Source: CAWIMX01 sp963792785
GTDB taxonomy: Bacteria > Acidobacteriota > Vicinamibacteria > Vicinamibacterales > CAVVIG01
Direction: 5' to 3'
Length of the DNA stretch: 64,000 nucleotides
Assembly (NCBI GenBank): GCA_963792785.1
Contig: CAWBXO010000004.1
Span: 1,240,001 to 1,304,000 of the forward strand
Made by a program: the position numbers and the translations under genes. The notes under the pieces were generated by a model, which did not search any database, was not told where the DNA came from, and worked only from the letters and a program-made list of their open reading frames with translations. This document shows, piece after piece, positions 16,691 through 26,072 of the stretch. Numbering within the stretch: the stretch's first letter is position 1; each line of letters starts with the position of its first letter.

Positions 16691-17968
16691 ATGGCCTCTC
16701 CGCTCGACAACTGCCTTGTGATCGTTCTTGCTGGCGGCGCCGGCGAGCGCCTCTACCCCCTGACCCGGGAACGGGCCAAGCCGGCGGTGTATTTCGGGGG
16801 CCCGTACCGCATCATCGACTTCGTCCTCAGCAACTGCCTCAACTCCGGCCTGCGGCGCATCTTCATCGCGACGCAGTACAAATCGCTCTCGCTCAACCGG
16901 CACATCCGCATGGGCTGGAGCGTCGTGTCGGAGGAGCTGGGCGAGTTCGTCGAGATCCTGCCGCCGCAGAAGCGCATCAGCGAGCACTGGTACCAAGGCA
17001 CGGCGGACGCCGTCTACCAGAACCTCTACTCCATCCTGCGCGAGAGGCCGCGGCACCTCATCGTGCTCTCGGGCGATCACATCTACAAGATGGACTACGA
17101 GCGCATGCTGCGGTTCCACCTCGATCACGGCGCGGCGGCCACGCTGGCGTGCATCGAGGTGCCGCTCACCGAGACGCACCGCTTCGGCATCGTCACCGCG
17201 GACGAGACCGACCGCGTCACCGGGTTCCTCGAGAAACCCAAGGACCTCGCCGTGACGCCCGGCGCGCCGGCCGTGGCGCTCGCCTCGATGGGCGTGTACA
17301 TCTTCGACACCGACGTCCTCGTGCGCGCGCTCGAAGACGACGCGCCGCGCGACTCGGCGCACGACTTCGGCAAGGACATCCTGCCCGCGCTGATTCCGGA
17401 CGGCTGCGTCTACGCGTACAGCTTCTACGACGAGAACAAGGCGTCCGTGAAATACTGGCGGGACATCGGGACGCTCGACGCGTTCTACGAAGCGAACATG
17501 GATCTCTGCCAGGTGAACCCCCAGTTCAATCTGTACGACCCGGAATGGCCGATGCGGACGTACCAGCCGCAGGCGCCGCCGGCGAAGTTCGTGTTCGGCG
17601 AGGGCGGCCGCTGCGGCCAGGCGCTCGACTCGATCATCTCGCCCGGGTGCATCATCTCGGGGAGCACCATCAGCGGGAGCGTGCTCTGCCCGAACGTGCG
17701 CGTGCACAGCTTCTGTCAGATCGACCAGACCATTCTGATGCCCGGCGTGCGCGTGGGCCGGCACGCGCGCATCCGCCGGGCGATCCTCGATCGCGACGTG
17801 CTGATCCCGCGCGGGGCGCAGATCGGCTACAACGCGGAGGAGGACCGCCGCCGCCACACGGTGACGCCGACCGGCGTGGTGGTGGTCACGCCGGACGACG
17901 AGCCGTTCATCGGCCCGCTCGATCCGGACGCGCTCGCGCGCGAAGCCGCGGCGGATCGGCGGGGCTGA
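16691..17968 (+). CDS. glgC: Glucose-1-phosphate adenylyltransferase
   Basis: 425-aa ADP-glucose pyrophosphorylase, which makes ADP-glucose from glucose-1-phosphate and ATP for glycogen or maltosyl-glucan synthesis. The nucleotide-binding start LAGGAGERLYPLTRERAKPAV is present, with FGGPYRIIDFVLSNC next, then YQGTADAVYQN, SGDHIYKMDY and GFLEKPKD around the sugar-phosphate site. The C-terminal third carries the left-handed helix-type repeats (GCIISGSTISGSVL, RRAILDRDV). Full length for the family. The ATG at 16691 follows an AT-rich TATAAA (16666-16671) that may be its -10 element. It is followed 44 nt later by eno. Confidence 0.95.
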   Translation: MASPLDNCLVIVLAGGAGERLYPLTRERAKPAVYFGGPYRIIDFVLSNCLNSGLRRIFIATQYKSLSLNRHIRMGWSVVSEELGEFVEILPPQKRISEHWYQGTADAVYQNLYSILRERPRHLIVLSGDHIYKMDYERMLRFHLDHGAAATLACIEVPLTETHRFGIVTADETDRVTGFLEKPKDLAVTPGAPAVALASMGVYIFDTDVLVRALEDDAPRDSAHDFGKDILPALIPDGCVYAYSFYDENKASVKYWRDIGTLDAFYEANMDLCQVNPQFNLYDPEWPMRTYQPQAPPAKFVFGEGGRCGQALDSIISPGCIISGSTISGSVLCPNVRVHSFCQIDQTILMPGVRVGRHARIRRAILDRDVLIPRGAQIGYNAEEDRRRHTVTPTGVVVVTPDDEPFIGPLDPDALAREAAADRRG

Positions 17969-18012
17969 CTGGCGGACCCGACGGTCCGCACAACGGAGAG
18001 GACGAGGCCAGC

Positions 18013-19308
18013 GTGAAAATACTGCGACTGCACGGGCGCGAGATCCTGGACTCGCGTGGGAACCCCACGGTGGAAGTGGACGTGACGCTCGAGGGCGGCA
18101 TCGTCGGCCGGGCGGCCGTGCCCTCCGGCGCGTCGACCGGCGAGCGCGAGGCGCTCGAGCTGCGCGACGGCGACAAGAGCCGCTACGGCGGCAAGGGCGT
18201 GCGCAAGGCCGTGGCGAACGTGAACGGCGAGATCGCGAAGGCGATCGCCGGGCGCGAGTTCGATCAGCGGGCGCTCGACGAGACCCTCATCCGCCTCGAC
18301 GGCACGCCGACCAAGAGCCGCCTGGGCGCCAACGCGCTGCTCGGCGTGTCGATGGCCGCGCTCCGGGCCGAGGCGCTCGCCGCCAAGCGGCCGCTTTACC
18401 AGCACATCGGCGGCCTCTACGGCCACGACACGTTCACGCTGCCGACGCCGATGATGAACATCCTGAACGGCGGCGCGCACGCCGACAGCAGCGTCGACTT
18501 CCAGGAGTTCATGGTGGTCCCGGTCGGCGTGTCCTCGTTCGCCGAGGCGCTGCGGGCGGGTGCCGAGATCTTCCACGCGCTGCGGGGCATCCTGAAGGGG
18601 CGCGGGCAGGCGACCGGCGTCGGCGACGAGGGCGGGTTCGCGCCCAACCTGAAGTCGAACCGCGAGGCCGTCGATGTGGTGCTCGAGGCCATCGGCAAGG
18701 CCGGGCTCACGGCCGGCCAGGACGTCTACGTCGCGATCGACGTCGCGTCGAGCGAGCTCTGGGCGGGCGGGGGCAAGTACACGTTCAAGAAGTCGGGCGA
18801 GGCGGATCGCACGTCGGACGCGATGGTGCGCCTCTACCAGGAATGGCTGAAGGACTACCCGATCGTGTCGATCGAGGACGGTCTCGCCGAGGGTGACTGG
18901 GACGGATGGCGCACGCTGACGCGGCAGCTGGGCGACCGCGTGCAGCTGGTCGGCGACGACATCTTCGTCACCAACCCGGAGATCCTCAAGAAAGGCATCG
19001 ACACCGGCGTCGCGAACGCGCTGCTCGTGAAGCTCAACCAGATCGGCACCGTCACCGAGACGCTCAACGCGATGAAGATGGCGCGCGACGCCGGCTACGC
19101 GACGATCATCTCGCACCGGTCGGGCGAGACGGAAGACACGACGATCGCGGACCTCGCCGTCGGCACGGGCGCGGGCCAGATCAAGACCGGATCGGCGAGC
19201 CGCACCGATCGGGTCTGCAAGTACAACCAGCTGCTGCGCATCGAAGAGGAGCTCGGATCGCGCGCGAAGTACGCGGGCCGCTCGGCGATTCGATCGTTGA
19301 CCAGCTAG
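18013..19308 (+). CDS. eno: Enolase
   Basis: 431-aa phosphopyruvate hydratase, converting 2-phosphoglycerate to phosphoenolpyruvate in glycolysis. Family blocks are intact: EILDSRGNPTVEVDV at the N-terminus, the lid region GASTGEREALELRDGDK, GANALLGVSMA, the catalytic VGDEGGFAPN, magnesium-binding SIEDGLAEGDWDGW and ISHRSGETEDTTIADLAVG. The start is GTG at 18013. The TAG stop at 19306-19308 is immediately followed by a short tandem array of 8-nt ACCAAATT-like units. That array fills the whole gap before gpmA, another glycolytic enzyme acting on the same metabolite, so eno and gpmA probably form an operon. Confidence 0.98.
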   Translation: MKILRLHGREILDSRGNPTVEVDVTLEGGIVGRAAVPSGASTGEREALELRDGDKSRYGGKGVRKAVANVNGEIAKAIAGREFDQRALDETLIRLDGTPTKSRLGANALLGVSMAALRAEALAAKRPLYQHIGGLYGHDTFTLPTPMMNILNGGAHADSSVDFQEFMVVPVGVSSFAEALRAGAEIFHALRGILKGRGQATGVGDEGGFAPNLKSNREAVDVVLEAIGKAGLTAGQDVYVAIDVASSELWAGGGKYTFKKSGEADRTSDAMVRLYQEWLKDYPIVSIEDGLAEGDWDGWRTLTRQLGDRVQLVGDDIFVTNPEILKKGIDTGVANALLVKLNQIGTVTETLNAMKMARDAGYATIISHRSGETEDTTIADLAVGTGAGQIKTGSASRTDRVCKYNQLLRIEEELGSRAKYAGRSAIRSLTS

Positions 19309-19342
19309 TTACCAAATCACCAAATTACCCAATTACCAAATC
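19309..19342. repeat. Tandem ACCAAAT(C/T) array after the eno stop
   Basis: Four 8-nt units, ACCAAATC-ACCAAATT-ACCCAATT-ACCAAATC, preceded by TT, start directly after the eno stop codon and end 2 nt before the gpmA ATG. The array occupies the position where a gpmA ribosome-binding site would be, and none is visible. Confidence 0.8.
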
Positions 19343-19344
19343 CC

Positions 19345-20094
19345 ATGATCAAGCTGGTTCTGCTTCGCCACGGTGAGAGCACGTGGAACCGGGAGAACCG
19401 GTTCACGGGATGGACCGACGTGGATCTGTCGGATCGCGGACGGGAGGAGGCGCGCGCGGCGGGCCAGCTCCTGCGCGAGGGCGGCTACACGTTCGACGTC
19501 GCGTACACCTCCGTGCTGAAGCGGGCGATCCGCACACTCTGGATCGCCCTCGACGGGATGGACCTGATGTGGATCCCGGTCCACAAGTCGTGGCGGCTGA
19601 ACGAGCGTCACTACGGCGCGCTCCAGGGCCTCAATAAGGCCGAGACCGCGGCCAAACACGGAGACGCGCAGGTCAAGATCTGGCGGCGCAGCTACGACAT
19701 CCCGCCGCCGGCGCTCAGCCCGGACGACGAGCGGAGCCCGTCGCGCGATCCGCGCTACCAGGATCTCGCGCCCTCCGAGCGCCCGCTGACCGAGTCGCTC
19801 AAGGACACCGTGGCGCGCTTCCTGCCGTACTGGCACGAGACCATCGCTCCTGCGCTGACGGACGGGCGCCGCGTGCTCGTGACGGCGCACGGCAACAGCC
19901 TGCGCGCGCTCGTGAAGTACCTGGACGGCATCCCGGAATCCGAGATCGTCGAGTTGAATATTCCCACCGGGATCCCCCTGGTCTACGAGCTGGACGACCG
20001 GCTGAAGCCGATCAAGCACTATTACCTGGGCGATCCGGAGGCGGCAACGGCCGCGGCCGCGCGCGTGGCGGCGCAGGGGAAACAGGGCGGGTAG
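19345..20094 (+). CDS. gpmA: 2,3-bisphosphoglycerate-dependent phosphoglycerate mutase
   Basis: 249-aa histidine phosphatase-superfamily enzyme that interconverts 3- and 2-phosphoglycerate. The catalytic RHGES motif is at residues 8-12, WTDVDLSDRG follows, then RAIRTLWIALDGMD, the diagnostic LNERHYGALQGLNKAE, and a second catalytic histidine in TAHGNSLRALVKYLDG. The length matches the dPGM family. The start at ATG 19345 has no Shine-Dalgarno sequence; its upstream region is entirely the short repeat array that follows eno. Initiation is therefore either leader-independent or coupled to eno. It converges on a small minus-strand gene across a gap that holds another repeat array. Confidence 0.96.
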   Translation: MIKLVLLRHGESTWNRENRFTGWTDVDLSDRGREEARAAGQLLREGGYTFDVAYTSVLKRAIRTLWIALDGMDLMWIPVHKSWRLNERHYGALQGLNKAETAAKHGDAQVKIWRRSYDIPPPALSPDDERSPSRDPRYQDLAPSERPLTESLKDTVARFLPYWHETIAPALTDGRRVLVTAHGNSLRALVKYLDGIPESEIVELNIPTGIPLVYELDDRLKPIKHYYLGDPEAATAAAARVAAQGKQGG

Positions 20095-20122
20095 GGCGGG
20101 CAGGCCAGGTGGGTCGGGTCGG

Positions 20123-20158
20123 AAAAAGAAAGGCCGGCCCGCTTGCGCGAACCGGCCC
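20123..20158 (-). terminator. Intrinsic terminator for the 20224-20535 gene
   Basis: Read on the minus strand, an imperfect GC hairpin (outer stem GGCCGG at 20157-20152 with CCGGCC at 20137-20132) is followed at once by TTTCTTTTT (20131-20123). This is a standard intrinsic terminator layout for the small gene to its right, placed beyond the repeat array. Confidence 0.65.
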
Positions 20159-20163
20159 GACAG

Positions 20164-20219
20164 GCGACTGCGACTAGCGACTAGCGACTGACGACTAGCG
20201 ACTGACGACTAGCGACTAC
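20164..20219. repeat. GACTAGC/GACTGAC heptamer array between convergent stops
   Basis: About eight units of the 7-nt family CGACTAG/CGACTGA (minus strand: TAGTCGC/AGTCGTC) in one orientation. It ends 4 nt from the stop codon of the minus-strand gene at 20224 and lies between convergent gpmA and that gene. It belongs to the same sequence family as the arrays at 24.1-25.0 kb, 53.2 kb and 55.5 kb. Confidence 0.85.
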
Positions 20220-20223
20220 AGGG

Positions 20224-20535
20224 CTATTCGACCGATTCAGTCGTTTCGTCGGCGGCGATCCGCAGCGATCGCAGGAACCGACGATCGTTGGCGGTGACTT
20301 CGAAGTTGCGGCGCGGTTGCACGACCCGCGCGGGCGCGGCGACCTTCGTCAGCGCGGCCGATCCCGCAGGCTGGGAGCGGCTCACGAAGCCGACGACGGC
20401 CTCCAAGGTGACTTTCATCTCGAATCCGGCCGCGCGCGCTTTCTCGCGGCAGGCTTCCACTTGGGCATTCTCAGCGACCGCGGCGGCAATTGCGTCGGCC
20501 AGCTCACGCGCGAACCGGTTGACGACTTCGTCCAT
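20224..20535 (-). CDS. Small conserved-looking hypothetical protein
   Basis: 103-aa protein of unknown function. The N-terminal half is a likely amphipathic helix (RELADAIAAAVAENAQVEACREKARAAGF) and the C-terminal third ends in a basic segment (NDRRFLRSLRIAADE) that looks like a conserved patch. No enzymatic motif, signal peptide or membrane helix is visible. Evidence that it is a real gene: a GGGAGG ribosome-binding site lies a few bases upstream of the ATG at 20535, a near-consensus promoter with 17-nt spacing lies further upstream (20668-20696), and an intrinsic terminator lies downstream. It is monocistronic. Acid and base composition hint at a cytoplasmic regulatory role, which is unproven. 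Confidence 0.7.
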   Translation of the reverse strand: MDEVVNRFARELADAIAAAVAENAQVEACREKARAAGFEMKVTLEAVVGFVSRSQPAGSAALTKVAAPARVVQPRRNFEVTANDRRFLRSLRIAADETTESVE

Positions 20536-20667
20536 CCTGCTTCCTCCCTCACGCCGCCGGGCCGGGATCCGGGGGCGCTTCCCGATCCGAGACTGCCATC
20601 TTGGCGATGACAGGGATCGGGCGCCAAAACGTGTTCAAGTGTGTCGGAAAACTCTGCAGGGTAAAGG

Positions 20668-20696
20668 GAGTGTACGCCCGAGTACCCAGCCTGTCA
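20668..20696 (-). promoter_or_regulatory. Consensus-like sigma-70 promoter for the 20535 gene
   Basis: On the minus strand a perfect TTGACA (20696-20691) and TACACT (20673-20668) are separated by 17 nt. The predicted start lies about 125 nt upstream of the ATG, leaving a long leader in which no riboswitch was recognised. Confidence 0.65.
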
Positions 20697-20748
20697 AGCA
20701 CTTACGGCCACCAAACGCGTCGGGACGCGGTAAAATCGCCCGACGCCC

Positions 20749-22295
<1,547 letters not shown>

Positions 22296-22299
<4 letters not shown>

Positions 22300-23258
22300 G
22301 CCTGCTCGAGGTCGACGGCCTCACGACCGTCTTCGACCAGCCGGACGGTCGGGCGGCCGCGGCCGTCCACGAGGTCAGCTTCCACGTGGACGCCGGCGAG
22401 ACGCTCGGCCTGGTCGGCGAATCGGGCAGCGGCAAGTCGGTGACGGCGCTCTCGATCATGCGCCTCGTGCAGCCGCCCGGGCGCATCACCGCCGGGCACG
22501 TGCGGTTCGACGGCCGCGACCTCGCGTCCCTGTCCGAGGCCGAGATGTGCCGCGTGCGCGGCGCCGGCATCGCGCTCATCTTCCAGGAGCCGATGACGGC
22601 GCTCAACCCGGTCTTCACGGTGGGCGACCAGATCGCCGAGACGCTCGTGGTCCACCACCGCGCATCGCGCGCCGAGGCGCGCCGTCAGGCCGTGGAGCTG
22701 CTCGCGGCGGTTCGGATCCCCGACCCCTCCGCCCGGGTCCGCGACTACCCGCATCAGCTCTCGGGCGGACAGCGCCAGCGCGTCCTCATCGCCATGGCGC
22801 TCGCCTGCCGCCCGAAGCTCGTCATCGCCGACGAGCCGACGACCGCGCTCGACGTGACGATCCAGGCCGAGATTCTCGACCTGCTGCGCGAGATGCGCGA
22901 GCGGTTCAACCTGGCGCTGCTCCTCATCACCCACGATTTCGGGGTCATCGCCGAGACCGCGGATCGCGTCGCCGTGATGTACGCGGGGCGCATCGTCGAG
23001 GACGGCCCCGTGCGGGCGATCTTCCACGAGCCGCAGCATCCGTACACGCGCGGGCTGCTCGAGTCGATTCCCGGAACGGGCCGCGGCCGGCTCCGCGCGA
23101 TCGAGGGATCGGTGCCGGCGCCCGGCGCGCTGCCGTCCGGCTGCGCCTTCCACCCGCGGTGCCCCGACACGTTCGACCGATGCACCACCGCCCCGCCGCC
23201 CGACTACGCCGTCGGCCCGGACCACCGCGCGAAGTGCTACCTGCACGAGAACCGCTGA
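22296..23258 (+). CDS. Oligopeptide/dipeptide ABC transporter ATP-binding protein (DppD/OppD type)
   Basis: 320-aa ATPase of the peptide/nickel importer class. Walker A GESGSGKS, a Q-loop FQEPMTALNPVFTVGDQI, the signature LSGGQRQRV and Walker B LVIADEPTTALDVT are all intact, followed by the switch histidine in LLLITHDFG. The C-terminal extension has the CAFHPRCPDTFDRC cysteine cluster that is typical of OppD/DppD and is known in relatives to hold an iron-sulphur centre. The start is GTG at 22296, overlapping the mutase stop. No permease or binding-protein gene is adjacent, so the membrane partners must be elsewhere. The neighbouring OppF-like gene follows with a 1-nt overlap. Confidence 0.92.
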
Positions 23259-24136
23259 TGCCGCTGGTCGAGGTGTCCCATCTCGTCAAGCAGTTCGTCC
23301 GCGGCAAGGGACTCTTCCGCGCCGGCACGGTCGTCCGCGCGGTCGACGATGTCAGCTTCGCGATCGAGGCGGGCGAGACGTTCGGGCTGGTGGGCGAATC
23401 GGGCAGCGGCAAAACGACGACGGGGCGCTGCCTGATCCGGCTGATCGAGCCGACGTCGGGGTCGGTGCGCTTCCAGGGCGAAGACCTGCTCGCGTTGGAC
23501 GCGACGCGCCTGCGCCACGCGCGGCGGCACATGCAGATCGTCTTCCAGGATCCGTACTCGTCGCTGAACCCGCGGATGCGCGTGCGGGAGATCGTCGAGG
23601 AGCCGCTCGTGATCCACAAGCTCGGCAACCGGGCCGAGCGGTTGGCCCGGGTCGCGGAACTGTTCCGGCTGGTCGGGCTCGACCCCGCGCAGCTCGATCG
23701 CTATCCGCACGAGTTCAGCGGCGGGCAGCGCCAGCGCATCGGCCTGGCGCGGGCGCTCGCGCTCAACCCGTCGTTCCTGATTCTCGATGAGCCCGTGTCG
23801 GCGCTGGACGTCTCGGTGCAGGCGCAGGTCGTGAACCTGCTCCTCGACCTGCAGCAGCGGCTCGACCTCACCTACCTCTTCATCGCGCACGATCTGCGGC
23901 TCGTGGAACACATCTGCGGGCGCGTGGCGGTGATGTACCTCGGACGGATCGTGGAGATGGGCCCGACGGCGGCGATCTTCACGTCGCCGCAGCATCCCTA
24001 CACGCGGGCGCTGCTCTCGGCGATCCCGCAGCCCGATCCCGACGCGCCCCGGACGCGCATCACGCTCGATCCCGCCTCGTTCCGCCCGGAGGCGCCCCTG
24101 CGCGAAGTCGCGGGCGGACATTGGGCGGCGCTGTAG
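23258..24136 (+). CDS. Oligopeptide/dipeptide ABC transporter ATP-binding protein (DppF/OppF type)
   Basis: 292-aa partner ATPase of the preceding gene. It shows GESGSGKTTTGRCL (Walker A), QIVFQDPYSSLNPRMRV (Q-loop, diagnostic of OppF), FSGGQRQRIGLARAL (signature) and LILDEPVSALDVSVQAQV (Walker B), ending QHPYTRALLSAIPQPDPD. It would pair with the OppD-type subunit to energise uptake of peptides or other small solutes. Translation is coupled by a TGATG overlap at 23256-23260. It ends in TAG at 24134-24136, and this stop codon is the first three bases of the repeat array that follows. Confidence 0.92.
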   Translation: MPLVEVSHLVKQFVRGKGLFRAGTVVRAVDDVSFAIEAGETFGLVGESGSGKTTTGRCLIRLIEPTSGSVRFQGEDLLALDATRLRHARRHMQIVFQDPYSSLNPRMRVREIVEEPLVIHKLGNRAERLARVAELFRLVGLDPAQLDRYPHEFSGGQRQRIGLARALALNPSFLILDEPVSALDVSVQAQVVNLLLDLQQRLDLTYLFIAHDLRLVEHICGRVAVMYLGRIVEMGPTAAIFTSPQHPYTRALLSAIPQPDPDAPRTRITLDPASFRPEAPLREVAGGHWAAL

Positions 24137-24298
24137 TCACAGGTCGCAAGTCACCAGTCGCTAGTCCGAGTCGCTAGTCGCTAGTCCGAGTCGCTAGTCG
24201 CTAGTCGCTAGTCCGAGTCGCTAGTCGCTAGTCGCTAGTCCGAGTCGCTAGTCGCCAGTCCGAGTCGCTCTAGCCGCCAGTCCAGTCGCATGTCGCGT
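24134..24298. repeat. Left AGTCGCT/AGTCCG tandem array of the four-helix-bundle element
   Basis: Starting in the oppF-like stop codon, about 160 bp is built of 6-7-nt units AGTCGCT, AGTCCG, AGTCACC in higher-order groups (for example GAGTCGCTAGTCGCTAGTCC). All are in one orientation. It ends just before the four-helix-bundle gene. Confidence 0.9.
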
Positions 24299-24331
24299 GT
24301 CGCTGGCACGATGCGTGCTGGGGCGATGGCG

Positions 24332-24712
24332 ATGGCTGCGCAGGTCGAGGATTTGTTGGTGTATCAGAAAGCGCTGGCCGCGGCGGGGGAACTATTTGCG
24401 CTCATCGAGCGGACGGGTCTGCGCAGAGATGTCGATCTGGCGGCGCAGATGAACCGGGCCTCCGCCAGCGTCGCCGCCAATATTTCGGAAGGCTTCGAGC
24501 AGAAGACCGATCGACACTTCGCGCAATACCTCTACACGGCGCGCGGCGGAGCGCGGGAAGTTCGGACGCATCTTCAAGTGGGAGTCGGGCGCCGTCACCT
24601 ATCGGAACATGATGCCGCCGCCCTCAGCGAGCGCTACGAAGAAGTCGGGAAGATGCTGACGGGATTGATCGACTATCTGAAACGATCGGATTGGAAAGAG
24701 CGAACACGATAA
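24332..24712 (+). CDS. Four-helix-bundle protein (23S rRNA intervening-sequence protein family)
   Basis: 126-aa protein of the S23/IVP four-helix-bundle family. Diagnostic pieces are VYQKALAAAGELFALIE (helix 1), LAAQMNRASASVAANISEGF (helix 2, the conserved R-A-S-x2-NI-EG pattern), a FAQYLYTARGGAREVRTHL stretch (helix 3) and a C-terminal helix. Relatives are encoded in 23S intervening sequences, and the fold is shared with Avd, the accessory protein of diversity-generating retroelements. Its molecular role outside rRNA is not established. The ATG at 24332 is preferred, with GGGG 8 nt upstream; ATGs at 24290 and 24326 are alternatives. There is no 23S gene here; instead the gene is flanked by opposed repeat arrays that extend to the stop codons of both neighbours. 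Confidence 0.85.
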   Translation: MAAQVEDLLVYQKALAAAGELFALIERTGLRRDVDLAAQMNRASASVAANISEGFEQKTDRHFAQYLYTARGGAREVRTHLQVGVGRRHLSEHDAAALSERYEEVGKMLTGLIDYLKRSDWKERTR

Positions 24713-24714
24713 TG

Positions 24715-24955
24715 TAGTCGCGAGTCACAAGTCGCACGTCACCAGTCCGAGTCACCAGTCCGAGTCACCAGTCCGAGTCGCGCGTCGCTAGGCAGGATCA
24801 CGTTCGCAAGTCGTGGCTGCGCCTCGTGACTGGCGACTCCGATCTGCGACCGGCGACTCGGACTTGCGACTTGCGACTCGGACTTGCGACTTGCGACTCG
24901 GACTTGCGACTTGCGACTCGGACTTGCGACTTGCGACTAGTGACTTGCGACTACG
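24715..24955. repeat. Right opposed AGTCGCA arrays of the four-helix-bundle element
   Basis: Beginning 2 nt after the gene's stop, 24715-24787 holds units in the forward sense (AGTCACC, AGTCCG, AGTCGCG). From 24828 to 24953 the orientation flips to a regular 20-nt period, CGACTCGGACTTGCGACTTG, repeated about four times. The array ends in the stop codon of the M48 protease gene. The two halves are reverse complements at the unit level. Confidence 0.9.
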
Positions 24956-26072
24956 CGATTCCCTTCTTGAACGCCTCGAGCTCCGCCGCCGATACCGACG
25001 TCTTCACCAGATTCGGATTGTCGCCGCCTTTGGCGGCGCGGTCGGGACCGACGCCTCGGGCGCCTCCGGAGGCCGACACCTGCGCGCTCTGTTTCTCAGG
25101 CTGGGCTGACTGCGACAGGTTGGACAGGCCGATGCCCTTCTTCTGGGTGTCGGCGGCCTTGGTGTCCTTGCCGTCCTTGCTGCCTGACGACGATGACGAC
25201 CCGGCGAGACCGGCGGAGCCGTCCTGCACGGCGGCGATGGACGTGACCGGCGCCAGTTCGTATTTGACGTTCTGGGCGTAGCGCGGCGCCACGGTCGCGC
25301 CGGTCTTCTTGCCGGCCGCCTGGCGCACCTTGTCGATGCGCTCCTTGGTTTCCGGGTGCGACGCGAACAGCCCGTTCTTCTGCGGCATGTCGCTATTGCG
25401 CTCGTCGAGGCGCTGCAGGAAGTCGGCCAGCGCGTCCGGCGCGTAGCCGACTTTCTGCGTGAGCGTGACGGAGACCTTGTCGGCGTCGAGCTCGTCGCCG
25501 CGGTCGAACGAGTTCTCGAGAATCATCTCGTAGGCGCGGTTCGCGAGCTGATCGAGGAACAGCCCGCGGTTGCCGACCGTCTCCTGCGTGCCGAGCTGCA
25601 CGGCCTTGTTCTTCCGGATGGCGTTCACGGTGTGCTTGTGCGCCACATGGCCGATCTCGTGCGCCAGCACGCCAGCGAGCTCCGCCTCGTTCTTCGCCAG
25701 GGCGAGCGCGCCGCGCGTGATGTGGATGATGCCGCCGGGCGAGGCGAAGGCGTTGACGCCGTCGGTGTCGAGCACGACGAACCTCCAGTCGAGCGTCGGG
25801 CGCTCGGACTGCTGCGCGAGCAGGAGGCCGACCTTCGCGACGTACACGTGGATCGCCTTGTCTTGCACGACGCCGAAGCGCGCGCGGATCTTGGCGCTCA
25901 CGTCCTGGCCGAGCTGCTTCTCCTCGTCCTCGGTGATGTTCAGATCGTCGATCTTGCTCTTGGTCTCCTGAACCTGCTGCGCGCGCCGCAAGGCGCCGCC
26001 GAGCTGCGCGCGCGCCGGCGCCGCCGGGACCACGACCGCCGCCACGAGTGCCGCCACCATCCAGTGCTTCAT
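24951..26072 (-). CDS. Exported M48-family zinc metalloprotease (BepA/HtpX-like)
   Basis: 373-aa protein with a signal peptide (residues 1-22, MKHWMVAALVAAVVV then APARAQ), so periplasmic. The zinc site HEIGH lies at residues 138-142; a downstream ELDADKVSV motif gives the third ligand, as in M48 peptidases. After the catalytic domain, residues about 270-373 are Ser/Gly/Lys-rich and probably disordered, ending AELEAFKKGIA. Relatives clear misfolded outer-membrane proteins. The start ATG at 26072 overlaps the stop of the CHASE2 cyclase (ATGA), so they are co-translated. Its TAG stop is the first triplet of the neighbouring repeat array. Confidence 0.9.
   Translation of the reverse strand: MKHWMVAALVAAVVVPAAPARAQLGGALRRAQQVQETKSKIDDLNITEDEEKQLGQDVSAKIRARFGVVQDKAIHVYVAKVGLLLAQQSERPTLDWRFVVLDTDGVNAFASPGGIIHITRGALALAKNEAELAGVLAHEIGHVAHKHTVNAIRKNKAVQLGTQETVGNRGLFLDQLANRAYEMILENSFDRGDELDADKVSVTLTQKVGYAPDALADFLQRLDERNSDMPQKNGLFASHPETKERIDKVRQAAGKKTGATVAPRYAQNVKYELAPVTSIAAVQDGSAGLAGSSSSSGSKDGKDTKAADTQKKGIGLSNLSQSAQPEKQSAQVSASGGARGVGPDRAAKGGDNPNLVKTSVSAAELEAFKKGIA

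Noticed and set aside
20536..20748. Cobalamin riboswitch upstream of the acyl-CoA mutase
   Set aside because: No B12-box or matching secondary structure could be seen; the stretch holds the promoter of the divergent small gene.
24290..24712. The four-helix-bundle gene as part of a 23S rRNA intervening sequence
   Set aside because: No rRNA sequence flanks it; the neighbours are protein-coding genes and repeat arrays.
24300..24720. Diversity-generating retroelement around the Avd-like fold gene
   Set aside because: No reverse transcriptase, template repeat or variable-protein gene is present in the window.
24134..24955. CRISPR-like array
   Set aside because: The units are contiguous 6-7-nt repeats with no unique spacers, and no cas gene is present.
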